From Bacteroidales bacterium (GTDB taxonomy: Bacteria; Bacillota; Clostridia; Lachnospirales; Lachnospiraceae): a DNA stretch of 64,000 nucleotides. Under the pieces are notes generated by a model that saw nothing but the letters and a program-made list of their open reading frames with translations, did not search any database and was not told the DNA's origin. The stretch is from contig JAMPFJ010000009.1 in assembly GCA_023664535.1 (NCBI GenBank), forward strand, positions 17,835-81,834. The letters are read 5' to 3'. Both the position numbers and the translations under genes were made by a program. Positions 16,493 through 26,155 of the stretch are shown in pieces. The first letter of the stretch is position 1, and each line of letters begins with the position of its first letter.

Positions 16493-19033
16493 ATGGCTGA
16501 TAACAGAAGGTCTACGTCAGATGCAAACAGGAGGGCAGCTGCCTCCTCGAAGAGTACAACAAGGAAAACTGCACAGAATAATTCGCAAAGGACAACAAAA
16601 CCGGTAGGAAAAGTATCGGCAAATTCAACAACAGCAAAACCGGCGGCGAAAGCGTCGGCAAAAACCACGACCAAGACGCCTGAGGAGATGGAGAGAATCC
16701 GAAAAAATAAGGCGAGGAAAGAGCGTAAAAGAAAGAGAAAAAAGGTCAGAAGAATCATCTTGAGTTATCTTCTGGTAATCTTTTTGCTGGTTTTGGTGAT
16801 AGGTGGTTATACGGCATATGAGAAATTCGGAAAGCAGATTCTGGCTTACCGGGATGAGGCAGTAAAGGTGGTTGCCGATTCTACGGAGAAGACTTTCCGA
16901 CAGGATGAAACCTCTATCGTGTATGATGCAAACCGAAGGAAAATCCGGGAGGTTACCGGGGAAAAAGAGGTATACTACAAAACCTATGATGAAATTCCCG
17001 CCTATTTTGTAGAGGCGATGGTTTCGGTAGAGGACAGAAGATTCTATGAGCATAACGGTGTGGATTATGAAGGTATTGCCAGGGCGGCATATATTTTGTT
17101 TAAGAATAACGGAAATATTACGCAGGGGGCGAGTACCATTACCCAGCAGCTGGCAAGGGGAATTTTCCTTACCAATGAGGTCAGCTTTGACCGAAAGTTT
17201 AAGGAGATTTTTATCGCCTGGGAATTGGAGAAAAAATATACGAAGCAGCAGATTCTGGAATTTTACTTAAATACCATCTTTTTCTCCAACAGCTATTACG
17301 GAATAGGCGCAGCGGCAAAGGGATATTTTGATAAGGATTTGGACGAGTTATCGGTATCGGAAGCAGCGTTTCTGTGTGCGATTCCCAACAGTCCGACGTA
17401 TTATGACCCCAGAAGGAATTACGACCATACCATTGAACGCCGGGATAAAATACTGAAGGATATGAATGAATTGGGCTATCTGAATGATTTGGAGTTACAG
17501 ATGGCATTGGAGGAAAAAATTACGCTGGCTCCCCCGAAAGAGGAAAGCCATGATTATGTGGAAACCTATACCAATTTCTGTGCAACCGAAGCGTTGATGG
17601 AGGCAAGTGGATTTAACTTCCAGTATAAGTTTGAAACCTTAGAGGAGCAGAGAGAATATAATAAGCTTTACCGGGAGACCTATGATGAGTATTATGCGGC
17701 ATTGTATACCGGAGGATATCAAATTTATACTTCCATTGATTTAAATAAACAGAAGCTGTTGCAGCAGACCATTGACGAGACGCTGGCGGTGGATGAAGAG
17801 AAAAATGCGGAGACGGGGATTTTCAACCTGCAGGGAGCGTCCAGTTGTATTGATAATTCCACGGGCAGGGTGGTCGCCATTGTAGGCGGGCGTACACAGG
17901 AAGAAATCAAGGGATATAGCCTGAACCGGGCTTACCAGAGTGCAAGGCAGCCGGGAAGTACCATTAAACCGCTGATTGTCTATACCCCGCAGCTGGAAAG
18001 GGGATATACCCCCCAGACAAGAGTGGATGATACTGATTTTGAGAGTGCAAATAAACCTCAAAATTCCGGTTTGTCCTATTCGGGAATGATTTCATTGGCG
18101 CAGGCGGTAGCGGCATCGAAAAACGTTGTGGCATACCGTTTGTTTGAACAGCTGACGCCGCAGGTAGGGGCAGACTATCTGCTGAATATGAATTTTAATT
18201 ATCTTACTATTGAGGACCGCCAGAATATGGCGGCATGTCTGGGCGGATTAACCTATGGCGCAACAACGGTGGAAATGGCGTCAGGTTATGCGACAATAGA
18301 AAATGACGGAGAATTTCGTAAGCCAACCTGTATTGTGGAAATTACGGATTCCCAGGGAAATGTTGTTGTGGAGGATAAGATTAAGTCGAAAGCGGTGTAT
18401 GAGTTAAATGCATCGAGAATGATGACCTCCATGCTGCAGGGCGTATTTACCGGCGGTACCGCCAGCGGACTTGGCATTCCGGGGATGTCCTGTGCAGGAA
18501 AGACCGGTACGACGGATAATAATACCGACGGATGGTTCTGTGCATTTACTCCGTACTATACGATGAGTGTGTGGGTGGGGTACGATACCCCCCAGGCGAC
18601 GAGGGGACTTTGGGGCTCCACCTATCCGGGAAGAATCTGGCATGATTTCATGACGGAGATTCATGACGGATTGACGGATTTGGGATTCCCTGATTATGAA
18701 TGGGTGCGTTCGACCAAGGACTGGAAAGATACCCGGTCAAGCTCGGAAATTTCGGAGGATACCCAGATTACCGACGTAACGGAGATACCGACAACCAGCG
18801 ACCGCCACAAACCACCAAGAAAGACGACGGAGAAGACGACAGAGCGGAGGACAAAGCCGCCGACAACGACAGAAAAGACAACGGAACAGGTGACAACTCA
18901 GCCGCCGACAACGACAGAGCAGGTAACAACCCTGCCGCCGACAACGACGGAACAGCCGACAACTCAGCCGCCGACCCTGCCGCCGGACAGCCAGGTGCCG
19001 GCGGTCGGTAACCGGTATTGGCAGCGGAAATAG
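16493..19033 (+). CDS. Class A penicillin-binding protein (PBP1A type)
   Basis: An 846-residue bifunctional peptidoglycan synthase: glycosyltransferase plus transpeptidase. It has a basic, Ser/Thr/Lys-rich cytoplasmic N-terminus and one membrane anchor (about residues 87-108). The GT51 domain carries VEDRRFYEHNGVD and GASTITQQLARG (near 180-225). The transpeptidase has the active-site STIKP (near 490), SKN (near 543) and KTGTT (near 668). The C-terminal 80 residues are a low-complexity Thr/Pro/Glu tail made of repeated TTEQ/QPPTTTE units, encoded by imperfect DNA repeats, similar to the linker in the amidase at 33578. The gene is alone, followed by a strong terminator. Confidence 0.9.
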   Translation: MADNRRSTSDANRRAAASSKSTTRKTAQNNSQRTTKPVGKVSANSTTAKPAAKASAKTTTKTPEEMERIRKNKARKERKRKRKKVRRIILSYLLVIFLLVLVIGGYTAYEKFGKQILAYRDEAVKVVADSTEKTFRQDETSIVYDANRRKIREVTGEKEVYYKTYDEIPAYFVEAMVSVEDRRFYEHNGVDYEGIARAAYILFKNNGNITQGASTITQQLARGIFLTNEVSFDRKFKEIFIAWELEKKYTKQQILEFYLNTIFFSNSYYGIGAAAKGYFDKDLDELSVSEAAFLCAIPNSPTYYDPRRNYDHTIERRDKILKDMNELGYLNDLELQMALEEKITLAPPKEESHDYVETYTNFCATEALMEASGFNFQYKFETLEEQREYNKLYRETYDEYYAALYTGGYQIYTSIDLNKQKLLQQTIDETLAVDEEKNAETGIFNLQGASSCIDNSTGRVVAIVGGRTQEEIKGYSLNRAYQSARQPGSTIKPLIVYTPQLERGYTPQTRVDDTDFESANKPQNSGLSYSGMISLAQAVAASKNVVAYRLFEQLTPQVGADYLLNMNFNYLTIEDRQNMAACLGGLTYGATTVEMASGYATIENDGEFRKPTCIVEITDSQGNVVVEDKIKSKAVYELNASRMMTSMLQGVFTGGTASGLGIPGMSCAGKTGTTDNNTDGWFCAFTPYYTMSVWVGYDTPQATRGLWGSTYPGRIWHDFMTEIHDGLTDLGFPDYEWVRSTKDWKDTRSSSEISEDTQITDVTEIPTTSDRHKPPRKTTEKTTERRTKPPTTTEKTTEQVTTQPPTTTEQVTTLPPTTTEQPTTQPPTLPPDSQVPAVGNRYWQRK

Positions 19034-19047
19034 ACAGATAAAAAGAT

Positions 19048-19109
19048 AAGGAGCTGTGGAGGAAAGATTTATCGAAAGGATAGTTCTTTCCGGCCGCAGC
19101 TCCTTTTTT
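19048..19109 (+). terminator. Strong terminator after the PBP gene
   Basis: AAGGAGCTG (19048-19056) pairs with CAGCTCCTT (19097-19105), extended inside by GGAAAGA/TCTTTCC, followed by a T run. It lies between two convergent genes and may serve both. Confidence 0.85.
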
Positions 19110-19139
19110 ATCGGAAAAAAGCCGATGGCTTCGGGAAAA

Positions 19140-20333
19140 TCAGTAATTTTCCCGAATGGTATGGCTAACCCGGTATTCGTCGATACGGTCCCGAATCCGG
19201 TCAAAGGGGTCCAGTATTTCGGAGATAGAGGCGTCATGGTTCAAATGGTCAATCAGCAGGGCAATATACTTGCTCATATCGGCGCTGATATACCAGTCTC
19301 TGGACAGCAAATCCGGCGATTGATAGGTCAGATTCGTAGTAATCACTTTTTCAATGGTTCCATTTGCCGTAGCCTCATCAAACGGAGCAAGTCCGTTGGT
19401 AAATAAACCAAATGTACATACGCAGAATACTCTTCTTGCCTTGCGCTGTTTTAACTGCTTGGCAACGTCAATCATGCTTTCGCCGGAGGCAATCATGTCG
19501 TCAATGATAATAACGTCCTTTCCCTCTACAGAGTCGCCGAGAAATTCATGGGCAACGATGGGATTCCTGCCGTCTACGACGGTGCTGTAGTCTCTCCGCT
19601 TATAAAACATACCCATATCAACACCTAAAATATTGGCAAAATAGATTGCACGGTTCATTGCGCCTTCATCGGGACTGATTACCATCAGATGCTCCTTGTC
19701 AAGCTCCAAATCATGGGTGGACATCAATAAAGCCTTTAAAAACTGGTAGGTTGGACGGATGTTTTCAAATCCGTGCAGCGGGATTGCATTTTGCACCCTG
19801 GGGTCGTGGGCGTCAAAGGTAATGATATTGTCCACGCCGAGATTGACCAGCTCCTGCAGGCAAAGTGCACAGTCCAGGGATTCCCGGCTGCTTCTCTTAT
19901 GCTGACGGCTTTCGTAAAGGAACGGCATAATGACCGTAATCTTACGCGCCTTTCCACCGCAGGCGGCAATAATACGTTTGATATCCGCATAATGGTCATC
20001 CGGTGACATGGGGCAGGCTCTGCCATATAAGGAATATTCAATGCTGTAATTGGTCACATCAACCAGGATGTATAAATCCTTGCCCCGCACGGATTCCAAA
20101 AGCTGTCCCTTGGCTTCACCGGAGCCGAAACGTGGACAGGAAGCGCTGACAAGGTAGGATTCTTTCTCATATCCGTTAAATGCAATGGTGGATTTTTCCG
20201 CATTGTTCCTTGCAAACCGCCATCTGGACAGGTAGGAATTTACGCGCTGGCCCAGTGTGGTGCAGCTTTGCATGGCAATGATTCCTAAAGGTCCCACAGG
20301 AATAGTTGATAATAAATTACTGTCATTTGGCAT
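19140..20333 (-). CDS. prs: Ribose-phosphate pyrophosphokinase (PRPP synthetase), long variant
   Basis: A 397-residue enzyme making 5-phosphoribosyl 1-diphosphate from ribose 5-phosphate and ATP, the precursor of nucleotides, NAD, His and Trp. The family blocks are visible: YxESRQHKR near residue 146, FDAHDPRVQN near 175, PDEGAMNRA near 221, the catalytic FYKRRDYS, and the PRPP-binding loop IIIDDMIASGESMIDVA near 285. It is about 80 residues longer than classical Prs, with an extended N-terminus (about 60 residues) and inserts, and seems to be a divergent clostridial paralogue. A second, standard prs may exist elsewhere. It is 22 bases downstream of the DnaC-like gene on the same strand. Confidence 0.85.
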   Translation of the reverse strand: MPNDSNLLSTIPVGPLGIIAMQSCTTLGQRVNSYLSRWRFARNNAEKSTIAFNGYEKESYLVSASCPRFGSGEAKGQLLESVRGKDLYILVDVTNYSIEYSLYGRACPMSPDDHYADIKRIIAACGGKARKITVIMPFLYESRQHKRSSRESLDCALCLQELVNLGVDNIITFDAHDPRVQNAIPLHGFENIRPTYQFLKALLMSTHDLELDKEHLMVISPDEGAMNRAIYFANILGVDMGMFYKRRDYSTVVDGRNPIVAHEFLGDSVEGKDVIIIDDMIASGESMIDVAKQLKQRKARRVFCVCTFGLFTNGLAPFDEATANGTIEKVITTNLTYQSPDLLSRDWYISADMSKYIALLIDHLNHDASISEILDPFDRIRDRIDEYRVSHTIRENY

Positions 20334-20355
20334 GATTGGTTTTTCCTCCGTTGTT

Positions 20356-21354
20356 TCATTTTGTTATTGATTTTCTTCTTTTGGCAAGCCGTATGTTGTC
20401 GCCATAGAAGTGATAAACCTTGTATTCCGCAAAAATGCGGGTGGTAATCCGGTCGGAATAGCGCTCGGTCATTTCCTTTAAATTCAGATTGGTAGAAATG
20501 AGGGTTGACCGTTTTTCCCGCATCCGCGTATTTAATATATCATAAAGCTCAGAAGAAACAAAGGAATTTGTAAATTCTGTGCCAAGGTCGTCGATAATCA
20601 GTAAATCACAGGAATAAAGATAGCGATAGGTTTCCCGGCTTTCCGGATGATTTTCCTTTTTCATAATGACATCGCTTAAGACATTTTCAAACAAGTGAAC
20701 CGCCGTCTGGTAAAGCACCGTATGCTGCGTGTCCAATAAAGCTTTGGCAATACAGTTGGAAAGGTAGGTTTTCCCCAGCCCGGTTTCCCCGTAGAACAGG
20801 AGATTACCTCCGTTTTGGTCAAATTCTTCCACAAAAGATTTGGTTTTATTCAGTATGCTGGACATATTTTCGTAAGGAGTATAGGGATGTGTGCCGTCCG
20901 GTTCCCCGGAATAGTAGCTAAGGTCAAAATGTTCAAAATTTTCTACCTGTAATATCTGAGCCAAATTAGACTGCCGGTATAAAAGGGAGATAGCCGCCTG
21001 CCGGAAACAGGAGCAGTAACCGTTTCCTGTCCGTCCGGTATCCTGACAAAGGGGGCATGTATAAACGGGCTTTAAATAGTCCTCCGGATAGCCGTGGGTC
21101 TTCAGTAAATCCAGCTTCTCCGCAATCAGCGCATGATTGCTCTTTCTGGCAGAATCCGTGGCGTCTGTCCCGCTTTTTAAACGGGAGCGCACCGCATCAA
21201 TGGAATACGAGGCAATCAATCCGTCGATTTCCGCAATTCTTGGGATTTTTGCATAGATTTCCTCCTTGCGGCTCTGCTCTAAAGCGCGGTTTTCAATTTG
21301 CTGTTTAGCGTATGCGTTCATCAGCTCGTCATACTGGGAATTACTAAATGCCAT
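20356..21354 (-). CDS. DnaC/DnaI-like helicase loader ATPase
   Basis: A 332-residue AAA+ ATPase. The N-terminal 110 residues are helical, then comes a small zinc ribbon (CPLCQDTGRTGNGYCSC, near residue 100). The AAA+ core has Walker A GETGLGKTY (near 193), Walker B LLIIDDLG (near 253) and a sensor region with ISTNLNL. This matches the primosomal DnaC/DnaI family, which loads the replicative helicase DnaB. The ORF starts 48 bases after the stop of a DnaD-domain protein on the same strand. DnaD and DnaI act together in the Gram-positive primosome, which supports the call. Confidence 0.85.
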   Translation of the reverse strand: MAFSNSQYDELMNAYAKQQIENRALEQSRKEEIYAKIPRIAEIDGLIASYSIDAVRSRLKSGTDATDSARKSNHALIAEKLDLLKTHGYPEDYLKPVYTCPLCQDTGRTGNGYCSCFRQAAISLLYRQSNLAQILQVENFEHFDLSYYSGEPDGTHPYTPYENMSSILNKTKSFVEEFDQNGGNLLFYGETGLGKTYLSNCIAKALLDTQHTVLYQTAVHLFENVLSDVIMKKENHPESRETYRYLYSCDLLIIDDLGTEFTNSFVSSELYDILNTRMREKRSTLISTNLNLKEMTERYSDRITTRIFAEYKVYHFYGDNIRLAKRRKSITK

Positions 21355-21401
21355 AGGTACACCGGTCTCCTGTTTTATCTATCTGCATTTGGCCACAGAT
21401 T

Positions 21402-22517
21402 TTATTGATTGGTTTCCTGTAAAAATAAATGTTCAAATTCATCCACCGTGCTTTCGCTGGTGGAGCTTTGATAGCGGTTAAACTGATTAACCGCAGATGC
21501 TCCTGAGGTACTCTTCCGCTTCTTTTCCGCCGCCCATTTTTTATCCAAAGCATCGATGTCGGAAAGCTTATGCACGTTCTGTTTATACCAGCTTTCCAGA
21601 ATGCCGTTTACATAGTTGAAATTTGCAGACTGCGGTCTGCTGGCAATGGCGCGTTTGCAGGCCTCCAGAATAATATTTTTGTTGAAGGAATAGGTATTGT
21701 ACCAGGTATCAATAAATGCCGTCTCTGCCGGTGTGGGAACCCTTCTCGGTATGCCTAACTGCTTTAACACGGCAACGTAGACGGAATTATAATTTTTGGA
21801 TGCCACCTTGGCATCTTCTACGGTGGTTATTCCGTTTTTATACCATTCCAGAGCGACCGCTTCAATATAGCGGCAGCTTTTCTTTCCGATGGAAACGCAA
21901 TATTCCACCAGATATTCCAGCAAATCGGGATGGAAAGATAATTCTTCATATATGTAAAGTAAACTGTTGACATCCGACTGGGTTAACGGTTTGCCAAAAT
22001 AGGTTTCGGTCTGATAGAGCAGGTTGCCGAAATCCTCGTCCTCCTTCTTAGCGGCGATAAATGCCGGCTTATAGGATATTTTTTTCGGAACGGTAACGGA
22101 CTCCTTTATGACCTCTGCCTCCTGTCCGGCTTCCGCGTCCGATTGGTAATCTTCGTGAGGTAACTCATTTTCTACCCCCAGCATGGATAGCAGAGAGGTA
22201 CGGTTATGGGATGTTGTCCTCGCCGTAAGAGGAAGCATCGTAATCCCGTTGGGAACCCGCTCTTCCGAATAATTAAGCTCCAATACCTTTTGCTCAATCC
22301 AGTATTTAATCGCCCGGCAGATATCCTTTTCCGTCAGATTAAAATGGTCTGCAATCTCCGCTACCGTGACTGCCCGGCCGCTGTTCAGCAGGCGCACCAG
22401 ATATAAGTAAATCTTTACAAACTCCCCGTTCGCCTCCGTCATATAATAATCAATAAAGAAGTTGGAAATGGCAGAATAGGTTTCATGATTTTTTGTTGTA
22501 ATGGTAATGGTTTCCAT
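21402..22517 (-). CDS. DnaD-domain primosome protein
   Basis: A 371-residue protein with an N-terminal winged helix (about residues 10-85, FVKIYLYLVRLL, then IADHFNLTEKDICRAIKYW), a charged linker and two C-terminal DnaD/DnaB_2 domains (near 175-245 and 255-330, ending NYVNGILESWYKQNV, the family's YxxxILxxW motif). DnaD-like proteins remodel DNA and recruit the helicase loader at oriC or restart sites. ATG 22517 has GGAGGAGGG upstream and is preferred to a TTG 30 bases earlier. It lies upstream of, and is likely co-transcribed with, the DnaC-like ATPase. Confidence 0.85.
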   Translation of the reverse strand: METITITTKNHETYSAISNFFIDYYMTEANGEFVKIYLYLVRLLNSGRAVTVAEIADHFNLTEKDICRAIKYWIEQKVLELNYSEERVPNGITMLPLTARTTSHNRTSLLSMLGVENELPHEDYQSDAEAGQEAEVIKESVTVPKKISYKPAFIAAKKEDEDFGNLLYQTETYFGKPLTQSDVNSLLYIYEELSFHPDLLEYLVEYCVSIGKKSCRYIEAVALEWYKNGITTVEDAKVASKNYNSVYVAVLKQLGIPRRVPTPAETAFIDTWYNTYSFNKNIILEACKRAIASRPQSANFNYVNGILESWYKQNVHKLSDIDALDKKWAAEKKRKSTSGASAVNQFNRYQSSTSESTVDEFEHLFLQETNQ

Positions 22518-22738
22518 GCCGTCCCTCCTCCTTACGGTAATCACCAAATCCCTTACAAGGGGATAAATTTCTTAAGCAAATGGATTATAGCACAGTGTTT
22601 TAAAAAAAGAAACAGAACGTCTGTTTCTTCACACCGGATTGGGTGGAATGTGGACAGTGTGGATAGTGTGGAGAAGCGGAACGGAAAAAACAAAAACCGC
22701 ATGGTTACGTCAATTTACCCTGTTTTTCGCAAAGAAAA

Positions 22739-22785
22739 TATCCACAATCCGTTTCGGAAAACTCCGAAATCGAAAATTGTGGATA
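22739..22785 (-). terminator. Terminator of murC
   Basis: TATCCACAAT (22739-22748) pairs with ATTGTGGATA (22776-22785), with an inner TTTCGGA/TCCGAAA helix. On the - strand the stem is followed by TTTTCTTT. It is 10 bases past the murC stop. Confidence 0.7.
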
Positions 22786-22795
22786 TTGTGCAAAA

Positions 22796-24175
22796 CTATT
22801 TCCCGAGGAGTTCCTCGCCAATTAAATAGACATCTCCGGCTCCCATAGTTATCAACAAATCATTTTTTTTGCAATTTCGTAACAAATAATTTTCAACCGC
22901 AGCGAAAGAACTGAAATATCTTGCATCTGTGCCCAGCTCCTTAATTTTGTCCGCCAGCTCCCTTGCGTGGACAAGCCCGGTATCTGCTTCCCTTGCAGCG
23001 TAGATATCCACCAGAATGACGTGGTCGAAGCCCTTCAGGGCATCGGCAAATTCGTCAAACAGCGCATGGGTCCTGGTGTAGGTATGGGGCTGAAAGACTA
23101 CCCACAGCTCATGGTGCGGGGTATGGCTTGCTGAGGAGAGCGTCGCTCTGATTTCCGTCGGGTGATGCGCATAGTCATCAATAACAGTGACATTGCCCAG
23201 CGTGCCTTTCTGCTCGAAACGCCTGTGGGCGCCGCCGAAGCAGGCAAGCCCCGCAAGGGAATGCTCCCTGTCAATGCCGAGTAAATCGGCAACGGCGATA
23301 ACAGCAAGGGAGTTCGCCACATTGTGCATACCGCCGATATTGAGGTGAACCCGTTCGCAGGAAACGCCGTCCACCGTCAGCGTATAGTCCATGTGCCCGT
23401 TTTCATCCGCCGTGATGTCGGCGGGACAGTAGCGGTTATGGGATTCAAGCCCAAAGGTCACGATACTGCAGGGCAGCTCTCTTGTAATACGGGGTAAGCA
23501 GTCCATGTCACCGTTTACCACAAGGGTTCCCGCTTCGGAAAGATTGGCGGCAAAGGTGTGGAAGCTTTCGATAATCTCGTCAATTCCGCTGAAAAAGTCC
23601 AAATGGTCGGCATCGACGTTCAGGATAATGCTGATATAGGGGAAAAAGGCATGATAGCTGTTCGTATATTCACAGGCTTCCGTGACAAAGTAGTCGGATT
23701 TGCCTACCCGGACATTGCCGCCGATAGAATCCAGTATCCCGCCTACGGAAACGGTGGGGTCCATATCCGCTTCCAGGAAAACCTGGCTTAACATGGAGGT
23801 AGTGGTGGTTTTGCCGTGGGTTCCCGATACCGCTACGGAATACGGGTAATTGTTCATGATTTGACCGAGAAGCTGCGCCCGGGTCAGCATCGGAAGCTGT
23901 TTTTCCAGACAGGCGGCAAATTCCGGATTGTCTTCGTGGACGGCGGCGGTATAAACGACCAAATCAATATCATCGGTAATATTTTCCGCACATTGTCCGA
24001 TATTTACAATAGCCCCCATGGCAATCAGATTATCTACAATATCGGAGCTTTTAGCGTCGGAACCGCTGATATGAAAATGTTCTTTTAATAATATTTCTGC
24101 TAATCCGCTCATGCTGATACCACCGATACCGATGAAATGCACATGAATCGGGTTGTTAAAATCAATTTGATACAT
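22796..24175 (-). CDS. murC: UDP-N-acetylmuramate--L-alanine ligase
   Basis: A 459-residue Mur ligase that adds L-Ala to UDP-MurNAc in the cytoplasm, the first peptide step of peptidoglycan synthesis. It opens with a Rossmann domain (IHVHFIGIGGISMSGLAEIL), then the ATP-binding AVSGTHGKTTTTSML (near residue 110), VTEACEYTNSYH and LNVDADHLDFF, and the C-terminal AHHPTEIRATL and FQPHTYTRT. I start at ATG 24175 (AGGAAGAAGG upstream), which gives the usual length. An ATG 33 bases earlier lacks a binding site. It has its own terminator, so it is probably monocistronic. Confidence 0.95.
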   Translation of the reverse strand: MYQIDFNNPIHVHFIGIGGISMSGLAEILLKEHFHISGSDAKSSDIVDNLIAMGAIVNIGQCAENITDDIDLVVYTAAVHEDNPEFAACLEKQLPMLTRAQLLGQIMNNYPYSVAVSGTHGKTTTTSMLSQVFLEADMDPTVSVGGILDSIGGNVRVGKSDYFVTEACEYTNSYHAFFPYISIILNVDADHLDFFSGIDEIIESFHTFAANLSEAGTLVVNGDMDCLPRITRELPCSIVTFGLESHNRYCPADITADENGHMDYTLTVDGVSCERVHLNIGGMHNVANSLAVIAVADLLGIDREHSLAGLACFGGAHRRFEQKGTLGNVTVIDDYAHHPTEIRATLSSASHTPHHELWVVFQPHTYTRTHALFDEFADALKGFDHVILVDIYAAREADTGLVHARELADKIKELGTDARYFSSFAAVENYLLRNCKKNDLLITMGAGDVYLIGEELLGK

Positions 24176-24312
24176 AGTCAATGCCTTCTTCCTGAAAATT
24201 GTTTGCATATGGCGGGTAATCCACGTATGCCTAACTTATTATAGTATAAAGAAGATAGATTTACAAGGTGATTGACGGGTGTTTAATTCCCCAAAATTAT
24301 TTTTCAAAACGT

Positions 24313-25923
24313 TTAATTACCGCCGGCTTTCTGGCATTCCCGATAGCATGTGCGTTCCAGGAAATTAAAATGCTTCCAGCTAAACACAGATGTCGGCAGG
24401 CTGCGGTCGTAGAGTGCGGCGCTTTCCTCCATGCAGTATTCTCCCCGGGCATCGTAGTCGAAAAAGAGGCGGTCAATCGAAAAATATTCGTCAAGCAGAC
24501 GGTTATTTTCCTCTCCCAGCTCGGCGCCGCAGGTTTCCCTCAGTTTGGCGAGCGCGGCGGCATACGACTTGGAGTCTTCATAATTATTGGGCAGATAGTA
24601 CGCCAGATAGGGAAACGTGGTAGTTGTTTCGGCATTCACGGCGGAATGGATATCCTTTTCAAACTGCGCCACATTATATTCGGCAATCCGGCTGTCTATG
24701 TCGGAAAATGCAAATACAGTATAGAAACAGGTCAGCACGAATAAGCAGTAGCGGAAGCTGTTCCAGTTTTCCCTGTAGATGGAAATGATGCTTCCCGCCA
24801 TGAAAAAGGACAGCAGCAGCAAGAACCAGAGGACAAATACCCGGAGGAAGGTCAGATGATAGGCGTGGATATACAGCCGCATCCGATAGGCGGAGGAGGC
24901 AATCATCACAAAGGTACAAAGGCAGGTAATCATCATCACAAGCTTAAGTGCCGTTGTCCGGGCAAAATGCCGGTTGCCGTACAGCACCAGAAAAAAATTG
25001 ATTAGGGCGACAAACAATAATTCAAAAAATCCCTGTCTGGCATATTCCGCATATTCGTGCTCTGCCGGCATTCCGGCGAAGAGAAAAATAAACTGGATGC
25101 CGGCAAAAAGGATGTAGACAACATCAATCATCGAAAAAACGGTGATGGCAATGGGGGTGGCATACCGGGAAGGGATGCGCACCTGCTCATTTATCCCGCC
25201 CTTGCACAATGCCCCGATGACCAGATAAAGCAGCAGGGTATACAGGATAAATCCGCAGGGGAGCAGGATAATATTCTGTGAAAGATTTTCGCTTAGCCAG
25301 TCAAATGAGGCTTCCAGGTTCAATACACTTTCCAGCAGGTCGGAAAAGATTTGGTCTGCGCTGGCCAAAAGAAGCGTGGTAATCGACAGGATAGGAAAAC
25401 CGATGATAATTCCGATAAAGATATACCGCATGGTGGGGGATGGCTTTCTGTCCGTTTTTTTGTGATGAAAAGCCCAGTCGGAGAACGGGACGGGGATTAC
25501 CTCCAGCAGTTGAAGCCAATAGGTAAACAGAACACCGGTATATTTGCCGAAATCCCATTCCTTATCACGGTAAAACAGTTTAATGCAGGCAATGGAGAAC
25601 AGCAAAAAGCTGCCGACATGGTTAAAAAACAGAAAGAAGCCGCTGTCTGTCAGGCAGCTGGAAAAGGAAATCAGCACTGCCGCAGTAAAATAAAGGATGC
25701 ATTCCCGGGAAACCATAATGGAAAGGGTTTCTCCGTCTGCGGGATTTGCCTGAAGGCGGCGGGCAATCCATAACAAAAAAACGGCGCTGACTGCGGCAAA
25801 AATACCGCTGCCGATTCCGTCGGCATTGCGGTAGGCAAACAGAAGATAGCAGATGCCATAGCAAAGGCACAGCTTCCACATGAAAGGAAACTGGTTCCTG
25901 AGGGTTTTTAAAGAATTATTCAT
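24313..25923 (-). CDS. DUF4173/DUF4153-type polytopic membrane protein
   Basis: A 536-residue membrane protein with about 11-12 hydrophobic segments filling residues 15-420, then a soluble C-terminal part of about 120 residues rich in charged and aromatic residues, ending in a predicted outside or cytosolic tail. The pattern and the central GIIIGFPILSITTLLLASADQIF block fit the DUF4153/DUF4173 family, whose function is unknown. ATG 25923 (GGAGGAAAACGATA upstream) overlaps the end of the XRE regulator gene by eight bases, so the two are coupled and probably share the promoter upstream of the DUF2975 gene. Confidence 0.75.
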   Translation of the reverse strand: MNNSLKTLRNQFPFMWKLCLCYGICYLLFAYRNADGIGSGIFAAVSAVFLLWIARRLQANPADGETLSIMVSRECILYFTAAVLISFSSCLTDSGFFLFFNHVGSFLLFSIACIKLFYRDKEWDFGKYTGVLFTYWLQLLEVIPVPFSDWAFHHKKTDRKPSPTMRYIFIGIIIGFPILSITTLLLASADQIFSDLLESVLNLEASFDWLSENLSQNIILLPCGFILYTLLLYLVIGALCKGGINEQVRIPSRYATPIAITVFSMIDVVYILFAGIQFIFLFAGMPAEHEYAEYARQGFFELLFVALINFFLVLYGNRHFARTTALKLVMMITCLCTFVMIASSAYRMRLYIHAYHLTFLRVFVLWFLLLLSFFMAGSIISIYRENWNSFRYCLFVLTCFYTVFAFSDIDSRIAEYNVAQFEKDIHSAVNAETTTTFPYLAYYLPNNYEDSKSYAAALAKLRETCGAELGEENNRLLDEYFSIDRLFFDYDARGEYCMEESAALYDRSLPTSVFSWKHFNFLERTCYRECQKAGGN

Positions 25924-26140
25924 TATCGTTTTCCTCCTCTTCCACAAATTCTAAAATATCTCCCGGCTGGCAGTTCAACGCTTTGCAGATGGCGGCAAGG
26001 GTGGAAAACCGTACAGCCTTCGCCTTATTGTTTTTTAAGATGGAAAGGTTTGCCATGGTAACGTCTACCTTTTCCGACAGCTCGGTAAGCCCCATTTTCC
26101 GTTTCGCCATCATAATGTCCAGATTTACAAGGATTTTCAT
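25916..26140 (-). CDS. Small XRE regulator (YozG-like)
   Basis: A 74-residue protein that is almost only a helix-turn-helix: KILVNLDIMMAKRKMGLTELSEKVDVTMANLSILKN, then LAAICKALNCQPGDILEF and an acidic tail. Tiny Cro-like regulators of this type usually accompany a DUF2975 membrane protein, as here (15 bases downstream of it). The start is preceded by GGAGGGAC. It may bind the dyads near 26722 and 26855. That link is inferred only from position. Confidence 0.85.
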   Translation of the reverse strand: MKILVNLDIMMAKRKMGLTELSEKVDVTMANLSILKNNKAKAVRFSTLAAICKALNCQPGDILEFVEEEENDNE

Positions 26141-26155
26141 CGGTATGTCCCTCCT

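Noticed and set aside
18768..19011. ORFs on both strands over the PBP tail
   Set aside because: These are alternate readings of the repetitive PBP C-terminal codons, without ribosome binding sites.
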